NCBI GenBank assembly: GCA_934486965.1
Contig: CAKSQP010000016.1
Location: 1-21,708 of the forward strand
Reading direction: 5' to 3'
Length of the DNA: 21,708 bases
DNA from: an uncultured Eubacteriales bacterium
GTDB taxonomy: Bacteria > Bacillota > Clostridia > Oscillospirales > UBA644
This document shows, one piece after another, positions 14,998 through 21,458 of this stretch (the stretch's first letter is position 1; each line of letters starts with the position of its first letter). The notes below the pieces were generated by a model. The model saw only the letters and a list, made by a program, of their open reading frames with translations, was not told the origin of the DNA and ran no database searches. Made by a program: the position numbers and the translations under genes.

Positions 14998-15459
14998 ATG
15001 CCGATAGGAACAATGTGCCTTCCGCGGACAATAACAGTCTTTCACCGACTCGGGGAAGTCGGCGGGGTCGCGACATATCATAAGACCGTTATCACGGGCG
15101 TGCGTTTCGACGAAAGACTTGCGATAACCCAGAAAGAAATAGGGGAAAAGTCGATAGAGACTTTCAAGGCCTTTATTGATATGCACAAGTCTTCGGCAGA
15201 GGGAGACTTCGGTCTTCAGGATTATATCTCGTCCGAAGTCTTTCCGAACCTTTCGGAAGAAGAACGCGACGGATACTGGACGGTCGCGGAGGGGGACTAT
15301 ATCATTCCGTCCGCACTGTCGCAGGAGGACCTTACGAAAAGCGTAACTCTTCTGAAAAATAAAATGCGCGTTTTTACGGTAAATTCTTTATCCGTCCAGT
15401 ACGATTCGCGCGGAATACATCATCTGGAGGTGAGCGGACGTGGAAAACTTCTGGAATAG
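14998..15459 (+). CDS. Minor capsid / head-closure (stopper-like) protein
   Basis: The 153-residue protein has an N-terminal ITVFHRLGEVGGVATYHKTVITGVRF segment, a middle YWTVAEGDYIIPSA segment and a C-terminal FTVNSLSVQYDSRGIHHLEVSGRGK. This resembles the DUF6751-type minor capsid proteins that follow the adaptor gene in many Firmicutes phages and are thought to close the head or join head to tail. Function is by position and pattern, not by catalytic residues. Its 3' end overlaps the next gene by 20 bp. Confidence 0.55.
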   Translation: MPIGTMCLPRTITVFHRLGEVGGVATYHKTVITGVRFDERLAITQKEIGEKSIETFKAFIDMHKSSAEGDFGLQDYISSEVFPNLSEEERDGYWTVAEGDYIIPSALSQEDLTKSVTLLKNKMRVFTVNSLSVQYDSRGIHHLEVSGRGKLLE

Positions 15460-15871
15460 CGTTCACCCGTCGTCTTTTTCGTCGGATATCGCGGTGTTTC
15501 TCGAAAGCAAGTTTTCCGACGCGGCGTTCTATCCCGAAAAGACCGAAAGACATTCTTCCGCGGTCTGCGTCTTTCAGAAACCCGAAAGAAAAAGCGTCAG
15601 ATTCTTTGACGGAAAAATAAGGGAAACATATTATTTCACGCTTCTGTCGCCCTTTGCGGGGGAGGACAGAAAAGCGTCGGACGCGGTTTTCTGGCTTTTG
15701 GAAAAAAGTCTCGAACTCTGCGAAAAAGCGACTTCTTTTTCCTTTTCGAAAAGCGGGATTTCTTTTCTTTATTTCGAACGCGTTTCAAATCCGTCAAAAG
15801 CGTTCAGAACGAATATGGGCGACGATTTTTACTCCGCCGAACTGAGTCTTGTCGTCGAAAGGCAGGGATAG
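15440..15871 (+). CDS. Probable tail terminator / neck protein
   Basis: The 143-residue protein occupies the tail-terminator slot after the head-closure gene. It has alternating helices and strands with a strand such as IRETYYFTLLSPFAGEDRKAS and a C-terminal GDDFYSAELSLVVER, the alpha/beta layout common in tail terminators and Minor_capsid_2/3-like proteins. GTG 15440 follows SD GGAGG at 15426-15430. I cannot assign it to a family with certainty. Confidence 0.45.
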   Translation: MENFWNSVHPSSFSSDIAVFLESKFSDAAFYPEKTERHSSAVCVFQKPERKSVRFFDGKIRETYYFTLLSPFAGEDRKASDAVFWLLEKSLELCEKATSFSFSKSGISFLYFERVSNPSKAFRTNMGDDFYSAELSLVVERQG

Positions 15872-15872
15872 T

Positions 15873-16313
15873 ATGGAAATCAAATGTTATTTGTCTCCTT
15901 CGTTTAATTATACGGGCTCCGAATTTTACCGCCTTGCGTCGGGAATTTCAAAAATGATATTTGAGTCCGACTCGACCTTTTATTCGGGCGCGTATCTCGG
16001 CAGTGACGAGATATTCCGCCATTCCGTAAAACAGAGCCAGAAACTCACTTTCGAGGGAGTATACAGAAGCGGCGAAACGCTCCACGACGCCTTTATCACG
16101 GCGTTTTTTCAGCGTGAAAACGCGCCCCGCGTAGGTTTTATCTGCGATATAGGGGAAGACTCTTATCTTGCCCGCGGAAAACTCGAAGTTGAAAAACTTG
16201 AGATAAACGACCGCGAAATTTCGGTGAGGTGCGTCTTTTTTCCGGAGGGTCGCTGGGGCGAATTCACCAGAAGTATCTATGTTTTCCCCGAAGAAACGGC
16301 TCAGAACGGATAA
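15873..16313 (+). CDS. Distal-tail (Dit)-like protein
   Basis: The 146-residue beta-rich protein has the sequence rhythm of the N-terminal ring-forming domain of distal tail (Sipho_tail) proteins: QKLTFEGVYRSGETLHDAFI, then GFICDIGEDSYLARGKLEVEKLEI, then ISVRCVFFPEGRWGE, equivalent to the RxLxIEG ... GxLxxxGxxxxxxVExIEI ... FxCPxPxW layout. It lacks the C-terminal galectin-like domain seen in larger Dits. A tail-tube role is the main alternative, because it sits where a tube gene might. ATG 15873 is just after the previous stop (15869-15871) with a weak SD (AGGGA). A perfect hairpin follows its stop codon. Confidence 0.45.
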   Translation: MEIKCYLSPSFNYTGSEFYRLASGISKMIFESDSTFYSGAYLGSDEIFRHSVKQSQKLTFEGVYRSGETLHDAFITAFFQRENAPRVGFICDIGEDSYLARGKLEVEKLEINDREISVRCVFFPEGRWGEFTRSIYVFPEETAQNG

Positions 16314-16315
16314 CA

Positions 16316-16341
16316 GCGTCTCCCGCAGGGACGGGAGACGC
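16316..16341 (+). other. Intercistronic GC-rich hairpin in the phage-derived module
   Basis: The perfect 10-bp stem GCGTCTCCCG / CGGGAGACGC (16316-16325 with 16332-16341) has a 6-nt loop and no following T-run, so it is not a standard terminator. It separates the head/neck/Dit-like part from the hub part and could protect upstream mRNA or lower downstream expression. Confidence 0.6.
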
Positions 16342-16365
16342 CGAAGAAAGGATTGGTGATTTTTT

Positions 16366-16506
16366 GTGGATACCGAAAACGGTATAAATTCGGTAAAACA
16401 TTTCAGTATAGAAGATCTGTCGGAGGCCGACAGACGCCTGCTCCGCGAAATGATAGAGGATACGGTGAACGACCTTCTTGCCGCCGCGGGGCTTACGGGG
16501 GACTGA
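16366..16506 (+). CDS. Small acidic protein, 46 residues, unknown
   Basis: A GTG-started ORF (MDTENGINSVKHFSIEDLSE...) ends one base before the hub gene ATG. It is acidic, with a predicted amphipathic helix in the C-terminal half (EADRRLLREMIEDTVNDLL). An SD-like GGTGAT is at 16355-16360. I do not recognise it. It stands between the Dit-like and hub-like genes. Coding is supported by tight packing and codon use like its neighbours, but not by homology. Confidence 0.5.
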   Translation: MDTENGINSVKHFSIEDLSEADRRLLREMIEDTVNDLLAAAGLTGD

Positions 16507-16507
16507 T

Positions 16508-17560
16508 ATGGATATAAAGATAAACGGAGTTTCTTTTACCTCAAAGGTAAACAGGGACAGTCTCAGAATAAGGGAATACGGAGCATACCGTTCCGACGTC
16601 TCTTTCGCGGTTGAATTTTCGGGAACGTTTTCAGGGGGGATACGCGCCGGAATGGAAGTAAAGATCACCGAACCGTCGGGAACTTCCGAAAGAATCGTCT
16701 GGGGCGGCGTCATAGAAAAAGTCACAACGAAAATAGTCGACAGCGACTTCTTTACCGTCGGCGTTTTCGCAAAGGGATACGAGACCCTTATTTCAAGGCG
16801 CGTCGAGTCAGCCATAGACACCACTTTTTCGGGTGCCGCGGCGGCTTTCAGATACGTCTATCTGAACCATCTGAAAGCGGAGGGGATATCTCTCGACTCC
16901 CTCATAAAAGACAAAGCCTATCCGCTTGAAATAAATATCGGCGGCGCGATTTCCTTAACCGAACTTCTCGATATAATATGCAGTTATTACGGTTATGTAT
17001 GGTGGGTCGACAGTCTGAAGTGTTTTCATGCCGCGGAGACCATTCCCGTGACTGAAAGCGTGTTCGGAGTAAACCTCGACGCGGAAAACAATATCGGTTT
17101 TATTGAGGCGTCGTTTGTCGAAAGTCTCGACGAATACCGAAACGTCCAGTATATTTCCCTCAATGCGAACACTCAGTTCGCGTTTGTCGAAAATACTCAG
17201 GCGATAGCCGCGATGAAACAGTATATCGGTTCGGGAGAATTCGCGAAAGTCGGCAGAAAAACAAGGGTTATTGACCGCGACCACGGTAAAGGGCTTGCGA
17301 CAAAACTTCTCGCAAACTTCAACGAGCCGCCCGTGTTCATACGCTTCACCGACGACTTCTCGGACGGCAGTTTCCCGCTCTTTACGAAAATGTCGGTAAC
17401 GTCCGCTGTCATCAGCGGAACAAAACCCTTTGTCGTCACGGGCGTCGTCAGGAATTACAGATACGGGAAAGTATTTACGACCGTCACGGGATACGCTTTT
17501 TCCGGCACTGCATATATGCCGATAATCAACACGCTGAAAACAGTATCTTTTACGATATAG
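16508..17560 (+). CDS. Tail baseplate hub-like (gp27/Tal-like) protein
   Basis: The 350-residue beta-rich protein starts with DIKINGVSFTSKVNRDSLRI and continues with a segment typical of hub proteins: VKITEPSGTSERIVWGGVIEKV followed by a long middle domain including YPLEINIGGAISLTELLDIICSYYGYVWWVD. The order of these segments resembles the gp27/gp44-type hub fold and phage tail endopeptidase-type N-domains, but there is no added peptidase or fibre domain. The protein would cap the tail and open the channel. ATG 16508 follows the upstream stop by one base. The function is inferred from pattern and position. Confidence 0.5.
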   Translation: MDIKINGVSFTSKVNRDSLRIREYGAYRSDVSFAVEFSGTFSGGIRAGMEVKITEPSGTSERIVWGGVIEKVTTKIVDSDFFTVGVFAKGYETLISRRVESAIDTTFSGAAAAFRYVYLNHLKAEGISLDSLIKDKAYPLEINIGGAISLTELLDIICSYYGYVWWVDSLKCFHAAETIPVTESVFGVNLDAENNIGFIEASFVESLDEYRNVQYISLNANTQFAFVENTQAIAAMKQYIGSGEFAKVGRKTRVIDRDHGKGLATKLLANFNEPPVFIRFTDDFSDGSFPLFTKMSVTSAVISGTKPFVVTGVVRNYRYGKVFTTVTGYAFSGTAYMPIINTLKTVSFTI

Positions 17561-17572
17561 AAAGGATATATT

Positions 17573-17905
17573 ATGGAAGAAACAGAAATGTTAAAAGAAG
17601 AGATATCGAAAATGCGGGAGGATCACGAGATCGAACTCTGCCTTACGCGCGGAGGCGTTCGGAATCTGAAAGCCGCAATGGCTATTTTCGAAAAGGATTC
17701 TCTTCAGAGAAACGAAGACGGAGGCTTTTCCGACCTTGAGGGAGCGGTCACCGGCTTCAAAAACGAAAATCCGTGGCTTTTCAATAAGCCTGCCCCGACC
17801 GTTTCGACGGGAATCGTTCACGGCAGAGGCGGCGGAAGGACCTCGGACGAAATGAGCGACGAAGAGTATTACACGGCTCTTCGCGAAAGAAAAAATATGA
17901 GGTAA
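17573..17905 (+). CDS. Scaffold-like protein (Phage_GP20/DUF4355 type)
   Basis: The 110-residue protein begins with a charged helix (EETEMLKEEISKMREDHEIELCLT). The segment GVRNLKAAMAIFEKDSL ... DLEGAVTGFKNENPWLFN then follows, which matches the scaffold pattern GAKNxxxxxALLDxDxI...GLEEQLxxLKxxxPYLF. A glycine-rich linker and a charged end (SDEMSDEEYYTALRER) complete it. Scaffolds of this type guide coat assembly and normally lie between portal and coat genes. Here the gene is after the hub gene, and the protein is shorter than the usual 160-200 residues. It has a good SD (AAAGGAT). Confidence 0.55.
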   Translation: MEETEMLKEEISKMREDHEIELCLTRGGVRNLKAAMAIFEKDSLQRNEDGGFSDLEGAVTGFKNENPWLFNKPAPTVSTGIVHGRGGGRTSDEMSDEEYYTALRERKNMR

Positions 17906-17909
17906 ACAA

Positions 17910-18323
17910 ATGAAAATATCCGATTATATTCAATATATTACGGGAATTATCGGAGGCTTTGTCGGGTGGTTTCTCGGCGGTTTCGATATTTTCCTTATTC
18001 TGCTTACGGTCTTTGTCATAATCGACTATGTGAGCGGAGTTATTGCGGCGACCTGCAACGGCAAACTGTCGTCGTCGGTAGGTTTCAGAGGAATTGCAAA
18101 GAAAGTCTTTATCTTTTTCCTTGTCGGAATGGCTCATATCCTTGATATTTCGGTTCTGGGACAGGGCGCCATGCTCCGCACCGCGGTTATCTTTTTCTAT
18201 GCGGCAAACGAGGGTTTAAGTATCATCGAAAACTGCGCTCTTATGAATCTGCCCGTTCCCGAAGTGCTTAAAAAAGCCCTTGCAAAACTCGGAAATTCGG
18301 GAGACAAGAAAAATGAAGACTGA
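17910..18323 (+). CDS. Phage holin, Phage_holin_4_1 (TcdE-like) family
   Basis: The 137-residue membrane protein has hydrophobic segments at about 9-25, 28-48, 66-84 and 88-104. It carries the family marks IIDYVSGVIAATCNGKLSSSVGFRGIAKKV and VIFFYAANEGLSIIENCALMNLPVPE. Holins of this group form inner-membrane pores that release lysins or, in the TcdE case, toxins. It follows the scaffold-like gene by 4 bp with SD GAGGT, and overlaps the amidase gene by 11 bp. It appears complete. Confidence 0.9.
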   Translation: MKISDYIQYITGIIGGFVGWFLGGFDIFLILLTVFVIIDYVSGVIAATCNGKLSSSVGFRGIAKKVFIFFLVGMAHILDISVLGQGAMLRTAVIFFYAANEGLSIIENCALMNLPVPEVLKKALAKLGNSGDKKNED

Positions 18324-18852
18324 GTGTCTTTTTTCTCCCAACTGGTTTTCGAGAAACGGCGATGTCCCCGACGTTATAGTATTTCATCAGAAAAACAGAT
18401 CGTTTCAGTCGGCAAAAAGGCGGTATCTTTCGGAAAAATCGAAAGAATCGGTTCATTATTACATAACCCTTTCCGGCAAAGTTTACAGATTTCTGCCGCT
18501 TACCGTCGCCGCCTGCAACGACGTCTGTTCTTCAAACGATCCTCTCAGGGTCGACCATTGGTCGCGGGCGGTCAGCCGCATAGTCAGAGAACGTAAAAAA
18601 GATCCGTCCGCCTATACCGTTTCGGTCGAATTCGAGGGTGTGGGTTCGGGGTTCCTTACAAAAGCCCAGTTCGACGCCGGCGTTTCTGCGATCAAAGATA
18701 TAATGAAAGAGATAAAGGAGATATACGGAAAGACCGTCACGGTCGACCGCGAACATTTTATCGGAAGATATAAAGTCGCGCCTCTCCTGTCTCCTTATTC
18801 TCCCGGCTTTGACTTTCCTCTCGGCAAACTTATTGACGCCTGCAAAACTTAA
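18313..18852 (+). CDS. Amidase_2-like endolysin with substituted zinc ligands
   Basis: The 179-residue protein has the amidase_2/T7-lysozyme layout: VIVFHQ with His25, SVHYYITLSGKVYRFLPLTVAACN (46-69), VSVEFEGVGSGFLTKAQ, and FIGRYKVAP ... SPGFDFPLGKL. In active relatives the last block reads GHY/GHR ... CPG or DPG, giving the second His and the Cys/Asp zinc ligands. Here these positions are Arg152 and Ser163, so two of three ligands are missing. It may bind but not cut peptidoglycan. There is no C-terminal wall-binding repeat. ATG 18313 overlaps the holin stop. It is the last gene of the module. Confidence 0.75.
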   Translation: MKTECLFSPNWFSRNGDVPDVIVFHQKNRSFQSAKRRYLSEKSKESVHYYITLSGKVYRFLPLTVAACNDVCSSNDPLRVDHWSRAVSRIVRERKKDPSAYTVSVEFEGVGSGFLTKAQFDAGVSAIKDIMKEIKEIYGKTVTVDREHFIGRYKVAPLLSPYSPGFDFPLGKLIDACKT

Positions 18853-18856
18853 TATT

Positions 18857-18896
18857 GAAATAATCGGAAAAATCATAAATATTTTCCGATTATTTC
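18857..18896 (+). terminator. Terminator-like hairpin after the amidase gene
   Basis: The 15-bp stem GAAATAATCGGAAAA / TTTTCCGATTATTTC (18857-18871 with 18882-18896) starts five bases after the stop codon. The 3' flank is A/T-rich but has no pure T-run, so termination may be partial. Confidence 0.6.
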
Positions 18897-18977
18897 AGTT
18901 ATAATTTAATCTGTAAAATAAAAAGGCGTTACAGTTTTAATTTTAGATAAAATAACAAATAAAAATTCATAAAAAAT

Positions 18978-19013
18978 AAAGGCTATAACGGATAATTCCG
19001 TTATAGCCTTTTT
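18978..19013. terminator. Bidirectional terminator between the phage-derived module and lysC
   Basis: The perfect 14-bp stem AAAGGCTATAACGG / CCGTTATAGCCTTT (18978-18991 with 18998-19011) has T residues on the + strand side and a long T-rich tract on the - strand side, so it can stop transcripts from both directions. The A/T-rich stretch 18897-18977 contains no gene that I can see. Confidence 0.88.
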
Positions 19014-19027
19014 CTTATGTCAAACGT

Positions 19028-20224
19028 TTATTTTATAAATTCGTCGTGAATGAATTCGACCGCTTTGTCGGCGTCTTTTCTGTCGATAAGAACCGAAATT
19101 TTAATTTCGCTTGTCGAGATCATGTGAATGTTTATTCCCGCTTTATAAAGCGCTTCGAACATTTTTGCCGCGACTCCCGCATGGGACTGCATTCCGCCTC
19201 CGACGACAGAAACTTTCGAGACTTCGGAATTTGTCGAAATATGATTTTCGGGATACGCCTCTTCGAGCAGTTTTACCGCTTTTTCAAGGTTTTCTTCTTC
19301 GACGGTGAAGGAAATATCCTTTTTATTGTCGCGTCCGATGGACTGAAGAATTATATCGACGTTTATTTTGTTCTGTCCGAGCAGCGTAAACAGCCTGAAA
19401 GAAACGCCGGGGACGTCTTCAAGCCCTACGATAGATATTCTGGCGCAGTTGTTGTCCTTTGTTACGCCCGTAATAAGCATTTTTTCCACTTTTGTTCCCT
19501 CCTTGACTTTCGTGCCTCTTTCGTTTGAAAAACTTGATAAAACTTCGAGATTTACATGATATTTCTTTGCAAGTTCGACCGAACGGTTCTGCAGGACCTG
19601 AGCGCCGAGAGTGGCAAGTTCGAGCATTTCATCGTAGGAAATGACGTCGAGTTTCTTTGCGTTCTTTACTTTTCTCGGATCGGCTGTATAAACCCCGTCG
19701 ACATCTGTATATATCTGGCAGAGATCGGCTTTGAGGATCGCCGCAAGCGCGACCGCCGAGGTGTCCGAACCCCCGCGTCCGAGGGTCGTTATGTCGTCGT
19801 ATTTGTTTATTCCCTGGAAACCCGTCACTATAACGATGTTTCCGCGGTCGAGTTCCTTTAACAGCCTTTCGTCGGATATGGTCTTTATCCTTGCGTTCGA
19901 ATGGATACTGTTCGAAATTATTCCGACCTGCCATGCGTTGAGCGAAACCGCTCTGTATCCGAGTTTTTCTATCGCCATGGCAAGCAGGGAAGCGGATATC
20001 TGTTCTCCTGTCGAAAGGAGCATATCCATCTCTCTTTTTGACGCCGTCGGGTTTATTTCGGCGGCTTTCGTTATCATATCGTCGGTCGTGTCTCCCTGTG
20101 CGGAAACGACGACGACCACGCTGTTTCCTTCTTTATATGTGTCGGTCACCGTTTTTGCGACGTGAAATATTCTTTCCGCGTTCGCAACCGATGTCCCTCC
20201 GAATTTCTGGACTATAAGCCCCAT
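19028..20224 (-). CDS. lysC: Aspartokinase (aspartate kinase)
   Basis: The 398-residue protein is a complete monofunctional aspartokinase. The N-terminal kinase domain has KFGGTSV at residues 7-13, STGEQISASL at 71-80 and GRGGSDTSA at 149-157. The C-terminal regulatory part has two ACT domains starting at about 265, with ISIVGLEDVPG and KVSVVGGGMQSHAGVAAKMF. It phosphorylates aspartate, the first step to Lys, Thr and Met; the ACT domains give feedback inhibition by Lys and/or Thr. SD AAGGAGG is seven bases upstream of the ATG. It lies 17 bp after hom and is cotranscribed with it. Confidence 0.95.
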   Translation of the reverse strand: MGLIVQKFGGTSVANAERIFHVAKTVTDTYKEGNSVVVVVSAQGDTTDDMITKAAEINPTASKREMDMLLSTGEQISASLLAMAIEKLGYRAVSLNAWQVGIISNSIHSNARIKTISDERLLKELDRGNIVIVTGFQGINKYDDITTLGRGGSDTSAVALAAILKADLCQIYTDVDGVYTADPRKVKNAKKLDVISYDEMLELATLGAQVLQNRSVELAKKYHVNLEVLSSFSNERGTKVKEGTKVEKMLITGVTKDNNCARISIVGLEDVPGVSFRLFTLLGQNKINVDIILQSIGRDNKKDISFTVEEENLEKAVKLLEEAYPENHISTNSEVSKVSVVGGGMQSHAGVAAKMFEALYKAGINIHMISTSEIKISVLIDRKDADKAVEFIHDEFIK

Positions 20225-20241
20225 TCCAAGTCCTCCTTTTG

Positions 20242-21297
20242 TTACTCGCCGATTATCGGCAGACCTTCGAAACGGTCAAGTTTTATACTGCCGAATTCCG
20301 TAATTGTTCCGTCTTTTGCCTTATCCCAGAGCACGGTTTTCTTTTCGCTGCATACAAGCGTTTCGATAACGTCGCTGCAAACGGCGCTTGCCGTTGCGTC
20401 TTTTCCTGCACCGCGTCCGAAAAACGATACTCTTCCGACCTTGTTGCCGGTTATGCAGACGCCGTTGTAGACGTCTTCGACCGTCGCGAGCGGGTGAGAT
20501 AAAGGCAGCGCGCAGGGAGATACGAATATCTCAAGTTTTCCGTCGGAAGTTTTTTTCGCAACTCCGAGAAGCTTGACCGCAAACCCGTTTTCGTGCGCTC
20601 TTTTTACGACGTCGAGCGTAAGTGAGTCTATACCTTCAGTATATACTTCTTTCGGGTAAATGTGATTTCCGAAAGCGAGGGACGCAAGTATGCATATTTT
20701 TCTGCAGGTGTCGTAACCCTTTACGTCCGCGGTCGGGTCTTTTTCCGCATACCCGAGTTCCTGCGCCGTTTTGAGTGCGTCGTCAAAACTGCGGTTTTCA
20801 TTTATCATCTGGGTAAGAATATAGTATGTCGATCCGTTGAGTATCCCGACGATACTTTCGATTTTGTTTGCCGCGAGACAGTCGTAAATCGGGTGAATTA
20901 CGGGAATTCCGCCGCCGACAGCCGCTTCGAAAAGATAACGGACTCCGTGGCTTTCGGCAAGCCTGAAAAGTTCGTCGCCCTTTTCCGAAACAAGTTCTTT
21001 ATTCGAAGTCACGACGTGTTTTCCTTTTTTTAACGCTCTTTTCGTGAATTCGTAAGCCGCTCCGACGCCTCCTATCGTTTCGACAACGACCTCAATATCC
21101 TTGTCGTTTTCGATAATTCCGAAGTCGTGAACGATCTTCTCTTCAAATCTGTTTCCGGGAAAATCCCTGACATCGAGGATATATTTTACCGAGATGTCTT
21201 TCCCCGTTTTTTTTATGATGTTTTCTCTGTTGTCGTCGAAAAGTTCGGCAACGCCGCTTCCGACCGTTCCGTATCCGAGAATTGCGATTTCAGACAT
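20242..21297 (-). CDS. hom: Homoserine dehydrogenase without ACT domain
   Basis: The 351-residue protein has the NAD(P)-binding loop GYGTVGSGV at residues 8-16, the catalytic-domain residues TSNKEL (Lys100), NGSTYYILTQM (154-164) and the signature EKDPTADVKGYD (185-196), and FGRGAGKDATASAV (293-306). It reduces aspartate semialdehyde to homoserine. It ends about 45 residues after the last catalytic segment, so the C-terminal ACT domain of common 400-430-residue forms is absent. I chose ATG 21297, with SD AGAGGAAAG; an in-frame upstream extension runs through the promoter. It is the first gene of the hom-lysC operon. Confidence 0.92.
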   Translation of the reverse strand: MSEIAILGYGTVGSGVAELFDDNRENIIKKTGKDISVKYILDVRDFPGNRFEEKIVHDFGIIENDKDIEVVVETIGGVGAAYEFTKRALKKGKHVVTSNKELVSEKGDELFRLAESHGVRYLFEAAVGGGIPVIHPIYDCLAANKIESIVGILNGSTYYILTQMINENRSFDDALKTAQELGYAEKDPTADVKGYDTCRKICILASLAFGNHIYPKEVYTEGIDSLTLDVVKRAHENGFAVKLLGVAKKTSDGKLEIFVSPCALPLSHPLATVEDVYNGVCITGNKVGRVSFFGRGAGKDATASAVCSDVIETLVCSEKKTVLWDKAKDGTITEFGSIKLDRFEGLPIIGE

Positions 21298-21327
21298 TTT
21301 TTCTTTCCTCTTCCTTGTGTTTTCCTT

Positions 21328-21356
21328 ATTATACACCAATTTCCCGCCGTCCGCAA
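21328..21356 (-). promoter_or_regulatory. Promoter of hom-lysC
   Basis: Read on the minus strand, -35 TTGCGG (21351-21356) and a perfect -10 TATAAT (21328-21333) are 17 nt apart. The start of transcription is near 21321, giving a leader of about 25 nt, too short for a riboswitch. Confidence 0.75.
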
Positions 21357-21408
21357 GAGAAAAAGAGGAAACAGTCGTTACTTTTTTGTAAATTTTCGGC
21401 TTTCCCCG

Positions 21409-21437
21409 TTGCAAAGGAGTTCTGCGGTATATATAAT
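21409..21437 (+). promoter_or_regulatory. Promoter of queH
   Basis: -35 TTGCAA (21409-21414) and -10 TATAAT (21432-21437) are 17 nt apart. The queH ATG is 21 bp downstream, with an SD (GGAGG, 21448-21452) before it. It is divergent from the hom-lysC promoter. Confidence 0.82.
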
Positions 21438-21458
21438 AGGAAGCGACGGAGGCTCAAT

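Noticed and set aside
14203..15186. Long minus-strand ORF of 327 codons opposite the coat and adaptor genes
   Set aside because: It is antisense to recognisable phage genes, has no family pattern, is rich in Arg, Cys and Ser as shadow frames here are, and has no good SD.
9942..18977. Prophage attachment sites or integrase bounding the phage-derived module
   Set aside because: By eye I found no integrase, no tRNA gene and no convincing direct repeat at the two edges; a computed repeat search would be needed to exclude a short one.
21298..21414. N-terminal extension of homoserine dehydrogenase by 39 residues
   Set aside because: It crosses the -35/-10 boxes of the operon; the ATG at 21297 begins directly with the nucleotide-binding strand and has an SD.
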